Positions 50,151-62,995 of a stretch of 64,000 bases of DNA are shown in pieces; the first letter of the stretch is position 1, and every line of letters begins with the position of its first letter. The translations under genes and the position numbers were made by a program. Below the pieces are notes generated by a model. That model was not told the DNA's origin. It worked only from the letters and a program-made list of their open reading frames with translations, and searched no databases. Source of the stretch: Chamaea fasciata (lineage: Eukaryota; Chordata; Aves; Passeriformes; Sylviidae); contig JARCOQ010000005.1 in assembly GCA_029207755.1 (NCBI GenBank), positions 61,081,414 through 61,145,413 on the forward strand, written 5' to 3'.

Positions 50151-53100
50151 GCACTTGCTTGTTCAGCTTAGCAAGGAAAGGGGCTACTATTGCACCATTC
50201 CCTGCAGAATTTAGAAAGTTTATCGGTTTATAAGGAGAAAGAAGAGTTTATCTGTTTTTGAATTTTATAGGACTAATGGCACAAAATGTGTAGAATAATA
50301 ATGTTTTATTCAAGTTTAGCATTAGGAAGCCATTTCCCCCTCTCAGCTATTTCTTCTCTAAATGATTGTGATCCTCCAACATCCATAAAAGATGTGTGCA
50401 CAGAAGGGGAAATCCTTCCACAAAGAAACGGAGTGACTTGTTTAACCAGAAATGCCCTTGGTGTGAGGTGAGGGACTGGAGCTCTGGAGCTCTTGGCTGC
50501 CAAGCTCTGGATTTTGAGTGCTAGGCAAAACTTTTTATTATTCCTTCACTTTTCCAACAGGACTGAAAACCCCACAAGAGGACAATAAAACGAGCTGATG
50601 AATAATGGAAGACAGGCATCCCCTCCCTAGACAAGCAGTGTTGAACTGAGGATGGCAGCAGCAGGCACCCTTTTCTGACATCTCTCTTACTGCTGTTCCA
50701 CATAAAGATTAAGGGGGATCTCAGAGAACTTTGAACTCACACCACTGAAGTGATGCCAGTCAGAATAAGATACTCATTACCAGGATCATCAGTAACCCCA
50801 CACAATCACTTGATGCAGGACCTGAACTTCTGAGAGTATTTCTATCCAACCTCACCAATCACAGCAGCTTTCCTATTCCAGGAGAAGCAGCAGGACCATC
50901 TTGTCTTCCAGAAGTATGAACTCCAGAACTAGGAGCAGTACTACAATTGTACCGATTTCACAGAAGTTCTTCACAGATAAAACCAGGTCTATAAGTAGAT
51001 TGAATGGACTGAAAGGATGCAAAGCTCAAACAAGCAGCATTTCAGTGGTGGTAAACGAGGTGGCTGCCCTGCTGGAAGCTGCTCACTGGTTTCTTATCTT
51101 CCCCAATCACCTTGACTCAAGGCATCATCTTTTCCAAATATGTGGAGCTTAAGATTACCCATTATTTTTACCCAGGCAGAAGAGAGAGCTTTCCAAAGCC
51201 CACAGGGATTACAGCTTCAGCTCAGTGTGTGCTGGCTAAAAGAGGGCACTGCTAACACCAGGCACTCTGCCCACAACCCACCCCCAGGAACTTTCCCTGT
51301 CAGAGGGGATGCCCGGCCCCTGCTGCTCCCTGTGCCTGCCTGACCCTGCCCAGGAAAGAGCAAACAAAGGGCAGCCACAAATCCTCCCTGCACAGCATGG
51401 GACCTGCTCCAGGCACGCCCCCCATTTACAGACCATCTCCCCTAAATTCTCAGGTGGGACAGGATTCACACATCCCTTTACTGCACAGGCAGCTTGTGCA
51501 CCAGGAGGCTGGCAGAAAACTGCTGGGGGTCACTGGAGCCTCGCCTCGGCTCCAAGTGCCCCGGGCTACCCTGGGCAGTGCTAATGTGCATTGCAGCAGC
51601 CACCCCTGGCCTTGGAGATGACTTCAGCCTCCCTTCCTTCAGCATCGAGGCTTACATTAAACATGGGAAAGAGGACCTTGGAGAGTGAGGGAGGCAAAAA
51701 TACACTTCAGTGTGTCTTGTTTCCTCCTCAGCATTCTGATTTTGCCTCAAACACTGTACAATGAGTCCCAGGCTCTTCTGATCCCCTTAGAATGACCTGA
51801 GTGCTGGCAAGGGGACAGAGTGACAGCCCTGGTGCCATGGCAAGAGAGACTCCCTGTTTCTGGGGAAGAAAGAAGATGGCATATCCCTTGAATTTGAAGA
51901 CCTGTGAGTTTTTGACGACACACTAGTGCATGTCCATGCAATGTCCATGGAATCAAGTTCCCTCATCTTGCTGTACCATCTGCTGTTTGAGCGGCTCCCA
52001 GTTTCCCAATCCTCACTGGCAAGATAAAGGACAATGATCTCTAAAGACCTGCTATATCAGCTTTCTGAGGTCCCTCGTTATTATGGTTGTATAAACAGCT
52101 GAAAAATAGAAACTAATCTCTTTGTAGCCACTCACAGCCACGCAGATTTTGACAGAAATGGGAAATCACAGCTAGAAAATCTAAATCCTGCCTTTGATCC
52201 CTAAACTTGGAACTACAGATTAATTTGACAGATGTCTGAGCCTCATTAATATTGCTATTGTCTTTCTCTGAATAATGAGCCTGACGATCACCGTGCTCCT
52301 TTGGGACAGGCAGGCTTTAAGGGTACCCTCATTACTGGAAAATTATGAACACCACAGGAACTGTGGGGTTTTTCACACAGTCATGAAAAATGCATTTGAA
52401 AGGGAATTTTGCAATCTTTCCAATTTTGTTCAAATACTGTAGAGAAAGAGGGAAATACTTCAAATCTGTTGCAAAGGGATTGACATAACTGGGAATGTTT
52501 TCAGCTTATTTGACAGGCACTGTTCATGGCAAAGCTCATTCAGCTGGCCAAGGACCCAGTGGCACTGGGCCTACGCCAGTGTGGCTGTAGCAGGAGGAAT
52601 CCCTAAAGCAATGGGGCCACAGCCAGTGCTCCTCCATGTTCTGATGGTTATCTGGTTCCTACAATGGCTTGGGAAAATCAGAACCTGAAGCATGTCTGGA
52701 CCCAGTAGCTCTTCAATCCCCTTGAATGTCTCACTGACACCAGACTATTTCTGTTTCAAAATCACACAACTGGGGGAGCTCAAAAAATCATTACAAATTG
52801 CAGATCTATCTTTTAAGATCAGTTCAGGAATTTACCGAGGGAAAGGAGACATGTCTGGGAGAGAAATAGGAGAATTAATGCAAGATCTGTTCAGGGAGTC
52901 CATTTTGGTTTGGGAATAAGGCCAGTTCAATTAGCCTGCTTGAAGTTCCCAGAAGATCTCAGGAGATCGACAAGTAAGAGATGGCTGATGTAAGATTTTC
53001 AGGGTTTTCTGGCTGTCAAGACCCCATGGCACAGCTCCTGCTCTCCCAGCACTCCCTACATCACTTTTGGGTAAAGTGACAAGAATCCTTTCAGGAGCTA

Positions 53101-55109
53101 AATGAGCAAGTCAGGAGAAAATAATCATCTCTCAGACCCAGTTAAAGAGGTTGGTCTAATTTTTCATTCCAATCTAATCCCATGGGAATTACTAGGCTAA
53201 GACTGCCATTTCTACCACCCAAGTTACTGACTCCCGTTCCCTTTCCCACATTTGCCAAAATTCTCCCTCTGATGAAGTTTTCCCCGTCTCTGTCCTGAAA
53301 AGCATTCCGTTAATATCTCCCGTCCTTTTGCTGGCAGTCTGTTCCAAAATGCACGATCCTGATTTCCTCAGCAGGGGTAGAATATCTTCTCTTATTAAAA
53401 ATACCGAAGCACAAGCTTAGCCAGAGGTGTGTTTCATTTGACGTGAAGAGATGCAGTAAAAATGCTTCCCTGGGACAGCTTGTGTTTCAGCCGTCCTGCA
53501 AGGATTTGGCAAAAGCTTCCAATGTTCTGCTGGACTGTCGGCTTGAGATTTTGTTAACCCCTTTCAAAAATGGCAGTTTCCACTCTTTCCAAGTGCAGAT
53601 GGATGGAAATTTCCAAGTCTTTTGTCTGGAGCTGTGGCAGAGGCAAAGAGAAAGCCTGACTCTCCTTTCATTAATCACAAGGGAATGAAGTGGAGAAGGA
53701 TGATTAAAATCTTCATTTCTAAAATTGGGTCCATCTGTGTGTTTCGAACACACAGTGACCTAAGACAGTGACCACCAAAGTATTCCTTCCCATCATCATG
53801 TGTGGGAAGGATGTTGACCTGCTGGAGCCATTCAGAAGTGGGCCACCAAGATGCACCAAGGTCTCGAGCACCTTTCCAATGAGGAAATGCTGAGATATTG
53901 GGTATTATTCCATCTCTAGAAAAGAAGGCTTTCTTTCATTTCTGTCCTTGAAGAGAGCCAGTAAGGAAGATGGGGACAGACTTTTTTGCAGGGCCTGGTG
54001 TGAACAAGGCAGAATAGTTTTAAATTAGATGAAGGTAGATTTAGATTAGAAACAGGGAAGAAGTTTTTTACCACGCGGGTTGTAAAACATGAACAGCAGG
54101 AGGTAGAGATAATGGGATGTCTGCACTGTAGGTGAGGAAGAGTGATCCCAGAACTCATCCACCACCTGGATGGTCACTTTGCTGCTCATCTCTCGAGTAG
54201 TTGGGCCAGCCATGAGCTACCTTGCACCACACTGGTGTTTGCATGCAGCCTTCAGGGCACATCACAGGACTTTGCGTCAGCAGACTTAATAATTAGATAA
54301 TTTGATTAAAGACAGGGTATTTATGGCTTCTGTAGCAAGAGCACAGTATGCTTTCCCATGTAAATCAACTCAAAGTTAAGAATTGTTCTCAAATGTAGTG
54401 GGATCAAAAACTTCACCAAGTGATTATCTGCAGTGCAAACACAGAGAATTAGAAACCAGGAAGCTCTCTCAACTCAGAGGAAAAACCAGCTGAAGCAGAG
54501 TCTGTCTCTCAAAGCTCAGTGATCATAAATTGCAAAGTTTGGGCTTGTCAGTGCTAGAACACATTATTTTTCTATTTAAATTCTTGAAAAATGGGAAATT
54601 TACATTAAAACAGACATCATCAAATGGCACCTCCAGCAAGTAGGAGCCAGTTCCTCCTTGGGTTATCAGCTCTTTGCAGGGTTACACACGTTATGAGAAA
54701 GTGTATCCAGAAGACAGGGTATTTCCAAATGGAAGTGTCTCAGAAAACAGGCTGTGGTTGGCTACAGCTGACAGAATTTCACTAATATTTGAACAAAGGC
54801 TGTCCTTTTAGCAGAAAGTCAGCGGCCCAGCAGTGAAGAAAGAAGGTGCTCCAAGCCTCACTTCCATCATTCGCAGTCCTGCCAGGCATAACACGGTGCA
54901 GGGAAGAGAGCATTTGAGTCGTACCAAAGCAAGCAAACTCCCGCTAGACGAAAGGAACAAGAACAAAGATCCTACTGCAGCTTGTGCCTGCAGCTCAGCC
55001 AGAAGAGGAAGCGTGACTTTTTGGCTTTAGATTCACAAGATCACAGAACCCAAGACATAATTGGCTGTCTTTGGGTAGAGTTTTAATGTTCTTAGTTTCC
55101 ACATAAGAG
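50151..55109. other. Palindrome spacer (4,959 bp)
   Basis: Single-copy DNA between the arms. It contains a GC-richer patch (51,240-51,620) and a CR1 fragment (about 53,790-54,160). Open frames are short (under about 95 codons) and show no motif or splice context I recognise. No RNA gene is evident. Confidence 0.7.
53790..54160 (+). mobile_element. CR1 LINE fragment (3' part, degraded)
   Basis: Successive landmarks match the CR1 3' region in forward orientation: a GGGCCACCAAGATG-like block at about 53,838, an AGCACCTTTCCAATGAGGA block, a GAAAAGAAGGCT block, then AGTTTTAAATTAGATGAAGG, a TAGATTTAGATTAGA block, GAAGAAGTTTTTTAC and a degraded GGTTGTAAAACA. The copy is old (many substitutions) and lacks a clean 3' terminus. 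It sits in the spacer, so it does not mark either arm. Confidence 0.75.
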
Positions 55110-56158
55110 ATCTGCCACAGCAGAGGCGAGTCCCAGCCCCGCCACCTCTACCTGAGGAGGGGCGGCGTGGCACTGCCTGGGGAGGCAGGCAGGGATGAGG
55201 AGGATGGCCCAGGGCTCTGCCTGGCTGCAGCACCTGGTGCAGAGGCACGGGCAGTGCTCTGTGCCCGGCTGCTGCCTGCAGCCCGCAGGAGCCAGCTGTG
55301 GCAGAGCACAGCATCCCAGAGGCCACAGAGCAGCTGGCAATCTGCCACTGCAATGAAGGGACGCTGGCTGAGCTGCTAACAGAGAGTTAGGGCCACCAAA
55401 GCCTTTCTCTTTGGTCACAGGATCGATATTCCTTGCTGGATAGACCCCCAAGACCAACTGCCAAACTATGCACCAAGGAAGTCAACAAGATCTTTGCAAC
55501 AAGCCTGCAAGATATGGGGTTTGGTCCAATAAGGACTTTTCCCAAATGGGTTTGGACAGCTACCAGGGGAGGAAAAGAAGAAGAAAAAGAAGAGAAGGAG
55601 AAGAAGCAAAAGAAGAACAACAGCCACAACATGAGGAGAGGGCTGAAGGCTACTGCACTGCATTTACTTCCAGGCACTGGGAGTAATAACATGATGCTGC
55701 TAATGCTGCTCTGCCCACTGCACCATTTTCAAGTTGGTTCAGTAAGGCGCTACACAGGTGGGCCCTGGGCCAGCAGGACACTTCCACATGTGCTTGGCTT
55801 TAAGCATGTGAGTAAATCCTCCTGAGTGCTGGATGCTCTGCTGTCCTGAACTGGGGCCAAAGTGCTCCAAGCCTTGCCAGCTCCTGAGGTTAGTATCCAA
55901 CAGGCCTCTCCTGGAAACACTGAATACAGCCCCACGTGCCAGTACGCAAATACTTGCACCAAGTACATCTATATCATCTTGCTTTCCTGCATTGACATGA
56001 ATGGATCAGTTCAGGTGATTCTGTTTCAAGCTCCTTCTCCTTTATGCCTACATGTCATGACTTGGATCCAAGCCCTTTGTTTCACAGTGAAGAAGACAGG
56101 CATTCAAAATGAGCAGCCTGGAGGATTCTCACCCCTGGTAATAGCATTAACCCTGTAG
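55110..56158 (-). repeat. Inner high-identity block, right copy
   Basis: Ungapped partner of 49,102-50,150. Position sums are constant (105,260) across the block, and only a handful of substitutions were noticed. Confidence 0.93.
55565..55617 (+). repeat. Polypurine tract (right arm)
   Basis: GAA/AGG-rich purine run that mirrors 49,643-49,695. Confidence 0.85.
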
Positions 56159-56376
56159 ATGTTTAGTTTCTTGAGACCAAAGCCAAAATTCTTTCTTTTT
56201 GTAGGTTTCAAGGAGTGTCCAAGAGCCACTGACTACAGTTCAGTTACTGATACTTCCAAGTGCCTTTTAAACATCACAGTGCCATTTGATGTAGCTAAGA
56301 TGTGATGAACCCACCCACTCCCTCTGTGTTCTCAAACTGGTGGTATGCCCCCAGGTGTAAAACCAGTTTGAGGGAT

Positions 56377-57047
56377 TGTCTTGGTTTAGGAAGACAGGTA
56401 TCTGCTAGGTAAAATTACAATCAGAGGCTCTTTGGCAAAGATTTGGGAAATAGGAATAGCAGTTCTTTACTAGTATGTAATACAAAGCAAACAAACACAA
56501 AAAAAAACTCCCCCTCCACCAAACAACTACAGCATTAATGACAAACGACAACAGTACCAAGAACCTTGAGGGCTTTGTTTTACAAAACCTAGGGCAGTTT
56601 GGTTTCGGTGTCCCTGCAGGATCCTCAGAGCACCAAGCTGGAACAGTGGAAAAGTCCCGGGCTGGTAGCTGGGATGGCAGGGTGTCCCGGCAGGCAGGGG
56701 CAGGATGTTCCGGCAGCGCAGGGGGTGCAGGGTCACGCTGCAGCAAGAGGAGCAGCGCCGAAGAAGCTCGAAGGCGAGGCAGAAAAGCGGCCCAGCTTCT
56801 GCTCGGCGTGCTTTGCGGCGGCTGAGATCCTCGAGGAGCGGCCGACACGCGTCTCCCGAACGCCGGAATCAGCAAAGCCCGCAGCTGCCTCAAGCTGTGT
56901 CTTTTACCTGCGTTATCTCCCCCTTCCACCTTTTGTCCACCTCTTTGTTTCAGCCAAGCACTCTCAAGTATCCAACACCCGGTCCCCTTGGCAACCTGTG
57001 GGGAAAAAATTCCCCAGAGAAAGAAGGAACAAACCCAACCCCCAACA
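56377..57047 (-). mobile_element. Solo LTR, right-arm-specific, with target duplication
   Basis: 671 bp bounded by TGTCTTGG and CCAACA (TG...CA ends) and flanked by GGGAT direct repeats (56,372-56,376 and 57,048-57,052). The left arm at about 48,250-48,262 shows the uninterrupted empty site with one GGGAT copy. The terminal sequence and GTTCTTTACTAG-type block match a common passerine retroviral LTR as I remember it; orientation is tentatively minus by analogy with related LTRs ending in AAACCAxGACA. A CpG-rich centre (about 56,640-56,880) suggests it is fairly young. There is no internal viral sequence; it arose by LTR-LTR recombination or is one end of a lost provirus. Confidence 0.93.
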
Positions 57048-57085
57048 GGGATCTATCTCAACAGTATTTCTGTCCACAGGAACAA

Positions 57086-58044
57086 GATCTACTGCTCCCA
57101 TGAATATTTCTTGTCTTTACCACAGACATCTAGCAGCATTATTTGGTGACTGGGTAAAGAAACTGAAAAGCTTCTTGCTCTGGTTTGGAAGTTAAGAAGA
57201 ACAATCATAAGGCACCAGATTCCATGAGAAGGCTGATGTTGTAGTTCCATAAAATTATGCTCTTTAGGAAACTACAGAGTAATTATCTGAGAAGTAGTTT
57301 GTAGTTACATGGATAAGAAGCAAGATCTACTGACATCTGTAACCTTTCCATCTCTTACAGTGCAGTTTTGAAAAACATCCTGGATGAAAGGGGAAACCAT
57401 CAAAGAAGGAGAGGGATTCTTTCAATAATTTGTTTTTGTCTATCAGAAGAGGTATTCCTGTTTTTTGGTGTATTTCCTTCTGTTCTTCAGATCATTTACT
57501 GCTGCTGCCAGTCTGAGTAGAATTTCCCCTTGTTACACCAGATTTAGCATGGCTTAACAGTGTGTATCACTTATCCACATAGAAACAGATGCAGTTTCAG
57601 CAAGGAGGTTCCAAATATATGTTGTTTGGCTACGTGTTTTGCAATGTGTTGCATATTCAATACATTTGAAGATTTGAACAGCAGGGCATCATCATAAAAA
57701 GGTCAGCCTTGTCCAGAAGAAAAAGTGACCCTAGTAATTGAAACTGCACAAGCCTTACTGAAATGTGTGCCAGTCCACCCATATCAGCTCAGGGACACAT
57801 TTTGGCCTGTAATTTGTCTGTTAAGGCTGCACTGCCAAGGCTGGTTTAGAGTTCTGCCATAAAAATAGTGACATCCTTCAAAAGCCTACTTGTTCTTGCT
57901 TGATCTTCCCCACTTAAAGAAACTGTCTGTTCTTTTGACAGAAGTCTTTTTTTATAGGTGACATTATATGTACAGTACCTATACATGCACTATAATGTAC
58001 TATATGTACATGTATAGCGCATTATATGTACTATAGGTTTGTGA
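57086..58044. other. Right-arm-only segment (about 0.96 kb)
   Basis: The left arm has only about 60 unrelated bases at the matching place (48,164-48,219). No gene or known mobile element is recognised. Its inner end lies 33 bp beyond the LTR target duplication, and its outer part is an AT-rich quasi-palindromic stretch. Confidence 0.65.
57951..58036. repeat. AT-rich quasi-palindromic repeat
   Basis: Repeated and inverted copies of ATTATATGTAC, CTATACATG/CATGTATAG and ACTATA motifs occupy about 85 bp. The stretch can fold into several alternative hairpins and could promote breakage or slippage. Confidence 0.75.
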
Positions 58045-59117
58045 GAAGCAGGGCACACAAGACAGAAGGGGATTTACTTTTTTCTTTCTGCAGTGGATGC
58101 CTTCCAAAACCAAAGAGGGGCACTCACCAAGGAAGTCACCTCATCTTACTTTTCTTTCTAAGTGTATTAATAATAGTTGAATAATTTCAATATAATACCA
58201 ATGAAAATAATTCAAATTTAATAACAAATCTCTTTTTATGGATAATTATGCAGAACAGCTTTCTAAATGTTGAAGTGCTGTTTCTGTACACCGTATTGAT
58301 CCAAATTTCACCAGATCCACAGGATTTGCACTTTATTTGTCATCTGAGGAGAGTGCTGTAGTTCAGACATCCCAAGCTTTTGCCATCCTTTGTTGGAACA
58401 TGTTTATGGACAGACAGCTTGGTCTTCTGATGGGAGAGACAGCCAGCTAGTAGATGTCATGTTGACTATGGTGTAAGGAACTTTTCTCAGCAAGACTCAG
58501 AGGGATGAATGATTGTAGTCATCCATGACTCTGCAATTCCAGCATATACAACTTTCCACATGGCTTTTCAGTGAAACCAAATATTGCCTCCTATTTTCAG
58601 TGACAACATAAGTACATGGCGTTGAAGTGCATGGGGTTGTCATTTAATCCACTTTCCAGAAGGCCTTCCACAGAAGTGTTAGAGCTGGAAGGAAATGTCT
58701 CTGAAGTTCTTTATTCTACATCCTTGCAGGACAAGCAAGTTTGTCCATGTCAAACTCAGACCAGACCCTACAGATGAGTATCTCCAATGATGGCAGTGTC
58801 ACCACCTTACTCAAAAGACTCTACTTGTGTCCCATGTTGGCTTAGGGTTTTAAGTTCTGCAATCACAGAAACACGTTTGCACACTGACGTGCACAAACTA
58901 CCTTTCTTCTGCTCCAACCAGGGCACAGCTTTCACTACATCTTACTGGAAAGTAAAAATAAATGCAGGCAGTTCTTAAATTGAAACTCCTGCAGGTTGGT
59001 ATTTTCAAAAATCTGTAAGCTAGTAAGCTCTATTTTAGTGCTGAAGGTGTATATTAAAATAATATGAATAACAAACACGTCCTAGGTCAATGGTGCCTTT
59101 GAAAGGGCTTCTCAGAT
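58045..59117 (-). repeat. Diverged block, right copy
   Basis: Counterpart of 47,431-48,163 at about 80% identity, with an extra internal stretch near 58,500-58,740. For example, the segment around AGTAGATGTCAT...GACTATGGT is recognisable in both arms with many substitutions. Confidence 0.8.
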
Positions 59118-60480
59118 TTTCTTTCATTCCATTTGTGCTTGCAGATGATCAACATCACAGTAACTTCTGCCTGCACTTTCTCTGCAAAAAGATCAGTCTG
59201 AACAAGTTGAATGTACTGACACCTATCTGCTGCCCAATGCCCAGCTTCAGGTAAGACACAGTCATCATGCACACAGCTCCAAAGCTACTAAAAGTGCACT
59301 AAAAGTTAAAGGATCAATTCCATGTATGCCAACAGCCTTTTGGGCAGCCTTCCAGTCTGCAGCTTGAGGGGATCCATTTCAAAACAAAAAACAAAGGGAA
59401 GACGTAGATAGGAATTAAGGGCTTTGAAATAGAACCCCTGCAGCAACCAACAGGTCAATTATTTGTGTGCTTTTTTCTTTTATTTTTGGTGAGCTATTTC
59501 ACCTCTCAACCCTTGTCAGCGAGGCAACATACATGAATCCAAAAATGGGGTGAAGAAAGAAGTCCTACAGTTATATTCTAGGTACAGCTAAAAAACTACT
59601 ACTTGAAAACCCTTACATTCTTGCCTGGATAATGTGAAGAGAATTTGAAAGAAAAGGTACCACTTTATTGTGGCTATGGTATTTCTAATACTCAGACAGG
59701 GAAAGAGTCAAATATGACTGTGGGTGATTGATTAACTGAGCTACACCTTGAGGATGTATAAAAATATTTAAGTCTTCCTTATCTTGGCCCTCACTGAGGT
59801 TGGGGCCTACCATGCAGGTCCATCCCTATTCCCAAACCTGTGAACACTGAGCAAAGATGAAAACCAAAGCCTTATCAGTACTCCTTCCCTTCCTTTTGAG
59901 GTAGCCCATAGCTCAAATTTGCTTTTCCAAAACCAAGAGAGAATTAGCAGAGGTACCAGGAAGAATTAGCAGATCAGCTACTCTCAAAGTAAAGAGAATC
60001 TGTAAGGAGGAAAGACGCAATTGCTGAGTTATGTGCCTGCAAACAAAAGTTTAGAGAGGGTTTTAAGGTTTGGTTTTATTCCAGCTCTCTATTCCTTCCC
60101 TTATCTCCAACTCTGGAAACATCACACTACAGCAGAAAAACTTGGCTGCCACTGGACTATCTGCAATGCCAAAGTTCACACCACACGTGCTTGTCTGAGA
60201 TCTCATATACCTGATGTCCACAGAGGAACCAAGAAGGTGTCCATTTCTCGTGGCTTGGACAGACCCACGCCATGTACCAGATTTTGGGTGCTTTGTTTCC
60301 ACTGCACAGCTGGATTCCTTCAAGTTGAGCCAGCTTGGGGGAGTCACTCTGTCATATCAGTTTTGGGAACACGGGTGTTGACAGAGTGATTGAATGGAGA
60401 GACCTTCAGGGAGTTTAGAAGGTTCTGCCAGCAGGACTGAAGAAGTGCCAGCAGGCATTGCAAAGACATGGAAAGGCAGG
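59118..60480. other. Right-arm segment without a visible partner
   Basis: About 1.36 kb with no similarity that I can see to the equivalent left interval (46,605-47,430). No gene or known repeat is recognised; a 122-codon open frame at 60,021-60,389 has no motif. Confidence 0.5.
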
Positions 60481-60660
60481 AGGATTCACAGACCCTGGGC
60501 ATTGCTGTGCTACATGCACATGGCTGAGTCATGCACGTGGTTACAGTAATTGGAACCCAAATACAAACACTTCTGGGGACTCATTAACATTCAGTTTGTG
60601 TCAGAGCACAAAGAGCTGTGATAGTCCCTTTGTGGCACCAAATTAGCCCCATTAATAAGC
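60481..60660 (-). repeat. Short high-identity block, right copy
   Basis: Essentially identical to 46,425-46,604 in reverse complement. Similarity continues outward at about 94-95% to about 60,990. Confidence 0.85.
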
Positions 60661-60996
60661 CCCTAGGAATCCACATTTCCTGGGTGCCATAAGCACTGCT
60701 TCTTGTGGCAATTTATTCCCAGCAAAGGTTCACCCATTCTAATTGCTCAGATGGTCACTTTCAGAAATCCAACTGTTGCTTTCAACAGATACAGTACAAC
60801 AAAACCACAAGTAAATAAAAGAAAAAAGACACCAGCTTTAGCACAGAACTTGGAGTAGGAGCCAAAGGTCACAGAAGTCAGTGACACCATTACAACTGTC
60901 TTCCATGGGCTATAGAACAGGGTCCTGTTCGGCCTTTTGGAGAGTTTGCTCAACTATTTCATGTGCACTCTAATTTAATGGACAGAGAGAGGGATT

Positions 60997-62754
60997 CTCC
61001 AGCCCTTGCTTGCATGGAACATCTTGGTTTCAAGAAGTGGAATGGTTCTGACAGGCAAGTGCTCTTTTACACACAAGCTACATACCAATGTCTAAACAAG
61101 TCCTGGAGAAAGGAAGTCATTTCTAATAAAGACACTTCTCCCTTAACCTACATCCAGTTAGACCACATTGGTGCCAGTCTTTCATATCTCATTGTCATCT
61201 ATCTCTCCCTCCATCTCCCACTTCTTTTAAAGCTGCTTCTCTGAGTTCAATTTCTTGCAAGCATAAGGAGAGGGGGCTCAATCAGATTTTTCTTTATTAC
61301 TTTTCAGAATGTTAAATCCCAAGAGCTCTGTCTCCAGTGGCAGACTTCCTACTGATCCACTACTCCAGATCTAATACACATTCCTTCTAGAGGAGAAGGA
61401 ATGTTTCTCCTGCATTTCTCCGTCCCAGCAGCACAGCAGCCTCCAAAACAATTTTATCTATGGACAGAGAAGCAACATCAGACTCAGCATAACTTTGCTG
61501 CCTTCTGTAAAGGATCTGTTGATTTGATGAGGGCTGGATCTGAGGCTGTACAATACTGCAGTATTTTAATTTACAAAAGTTGTGGGGAAGGCCAATCCAA
61601 TTTGGAAAACAGACAGTAAGTGCTACAAGCATGACTGACCTCCACAAACATGAGAATTATTCTATTACCACCCTCCAAAAAAAAAAAAATCCCTAAACTA
61701 AATCAGATCACAATGATTCAGAAAATTTCTGGGCCTTTTAATCAAGCCTTAATTTAATATCAGCAAAATTACATCACTCACTCGCATACTAATTAAATAA
61801 TTTCCTGAGGTCTTATGCAACATGCTTTTTCCTGACTGCGAGTCTCTCTCATTTAGCATACTGCAGGTTTTTAAAGGATTCTTTGTACAAAATACCACAT
61901 ATATGTTCTGACTGAAAGACAGTGGGGCACTTTTTTTTACTGAAAGAACACCACAACATTAGACAGCTGTCAAGAAACCTTTAGATAGCCAAGATTTTAT
62001 ACCAAGTTACGACTGAAATGCAACTGAAATCCTTTACCAAGATTTTGTCATGTTAGCTCCAGTCTAGGATGCTCACATTATTTTGCAGAACACCACCAGT
62101 GCAGGAACAGCCATGCAAAGTCACAGTGCTGCTTCAGCATCCTTTCTCTGAAGGAAACAGGGACCAGCTGCTTTCAGGAAATGGCATGCAGCTTCTAGCT
62201 TTGCTTGATTTTAAGGACATTCAGCACAAGTTTCAAGTTAATGTAGATGTCTGAGTGTCAGTGACCTCTGAGAAGAGCACAGCCAGGCAGAACCAATAAA
62301 GCCATCAAAGCTTCATCAAAGCTGGGCCCAGGTGCAGCAGCTCTGGACCTTTCAGAAGAGTAGGCAACAAAAGAATCCCTCAGCTCAAGCATGGGGCCAG
62401 GCAGCTGGCACACAGCAGTGAGAAACACAGCAAGGAGCATAGCAACAGCAGCATGGAAAGTCAGAGGGACTGGCAGCAGCGAGGGCAAGATCTGCTGCTA
62501 AGAAAGATCTTTGTGGAAGCAGTGCTACCCTACAGTAACTTCCATCTCTGCCTCAGCACCAGGCTCAGCTCTCCCGGAATTTGAAAGTAACAAAGGAATG
62601 TCTAAGGCATCTTCTGCTCCTGGCAACTACCTTGCCCATGCATCAAGCTCAGATGCCACAAGACGAAAGCTGAAATCTGGTGCTTCCTGAATTTTAGTGT
62701 AAAGCCCATATACACATAGAAAGATACCTATTTCACCAAGTTAAATCAAGGCTG
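60997..62754. other. Right-arm-only segment (about 1.76 kb)
   Basis: The left arm has only about 80 bp here (about 45,967-46,045). I see no LTR ends, CR1 tail or coding exon. It may be an insertion of ordinary DNA, or ancestral sequence deleted from the left arm. Confidence 0.6.
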
Positions 62755-62995
62755 AGGTAGCTTGGATAATTTCAGATAAAGTTTTCAAAAATAATGGTTG
62801 TTAATCTTTTACGCACTTTCTGTTTCTCACCTAATTTGTTTTCGAGCAGCTATGATTACCCTGCAGAATATTAGTTTGGCTGATTCACTGAACGATGCTT
62901 CCGGTTTCATGTTGAGCAAGAGCAATGTTGCCGAGGCCGAGAGCCAAGCCTATTGAAATCCATAAAAAAATGCTTCAGCGAATTCACTGGGCAGT

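Noticed and set aside
56405..56929. 174-codon ORF on the minus strand and 198-codon ORF on the plus strand (56,599-57,195)
   Set aside because: Both lie in the GC-rich LTR, which normally carries no gene; the plus frame also runs out of the LTR into unrelated DNA.
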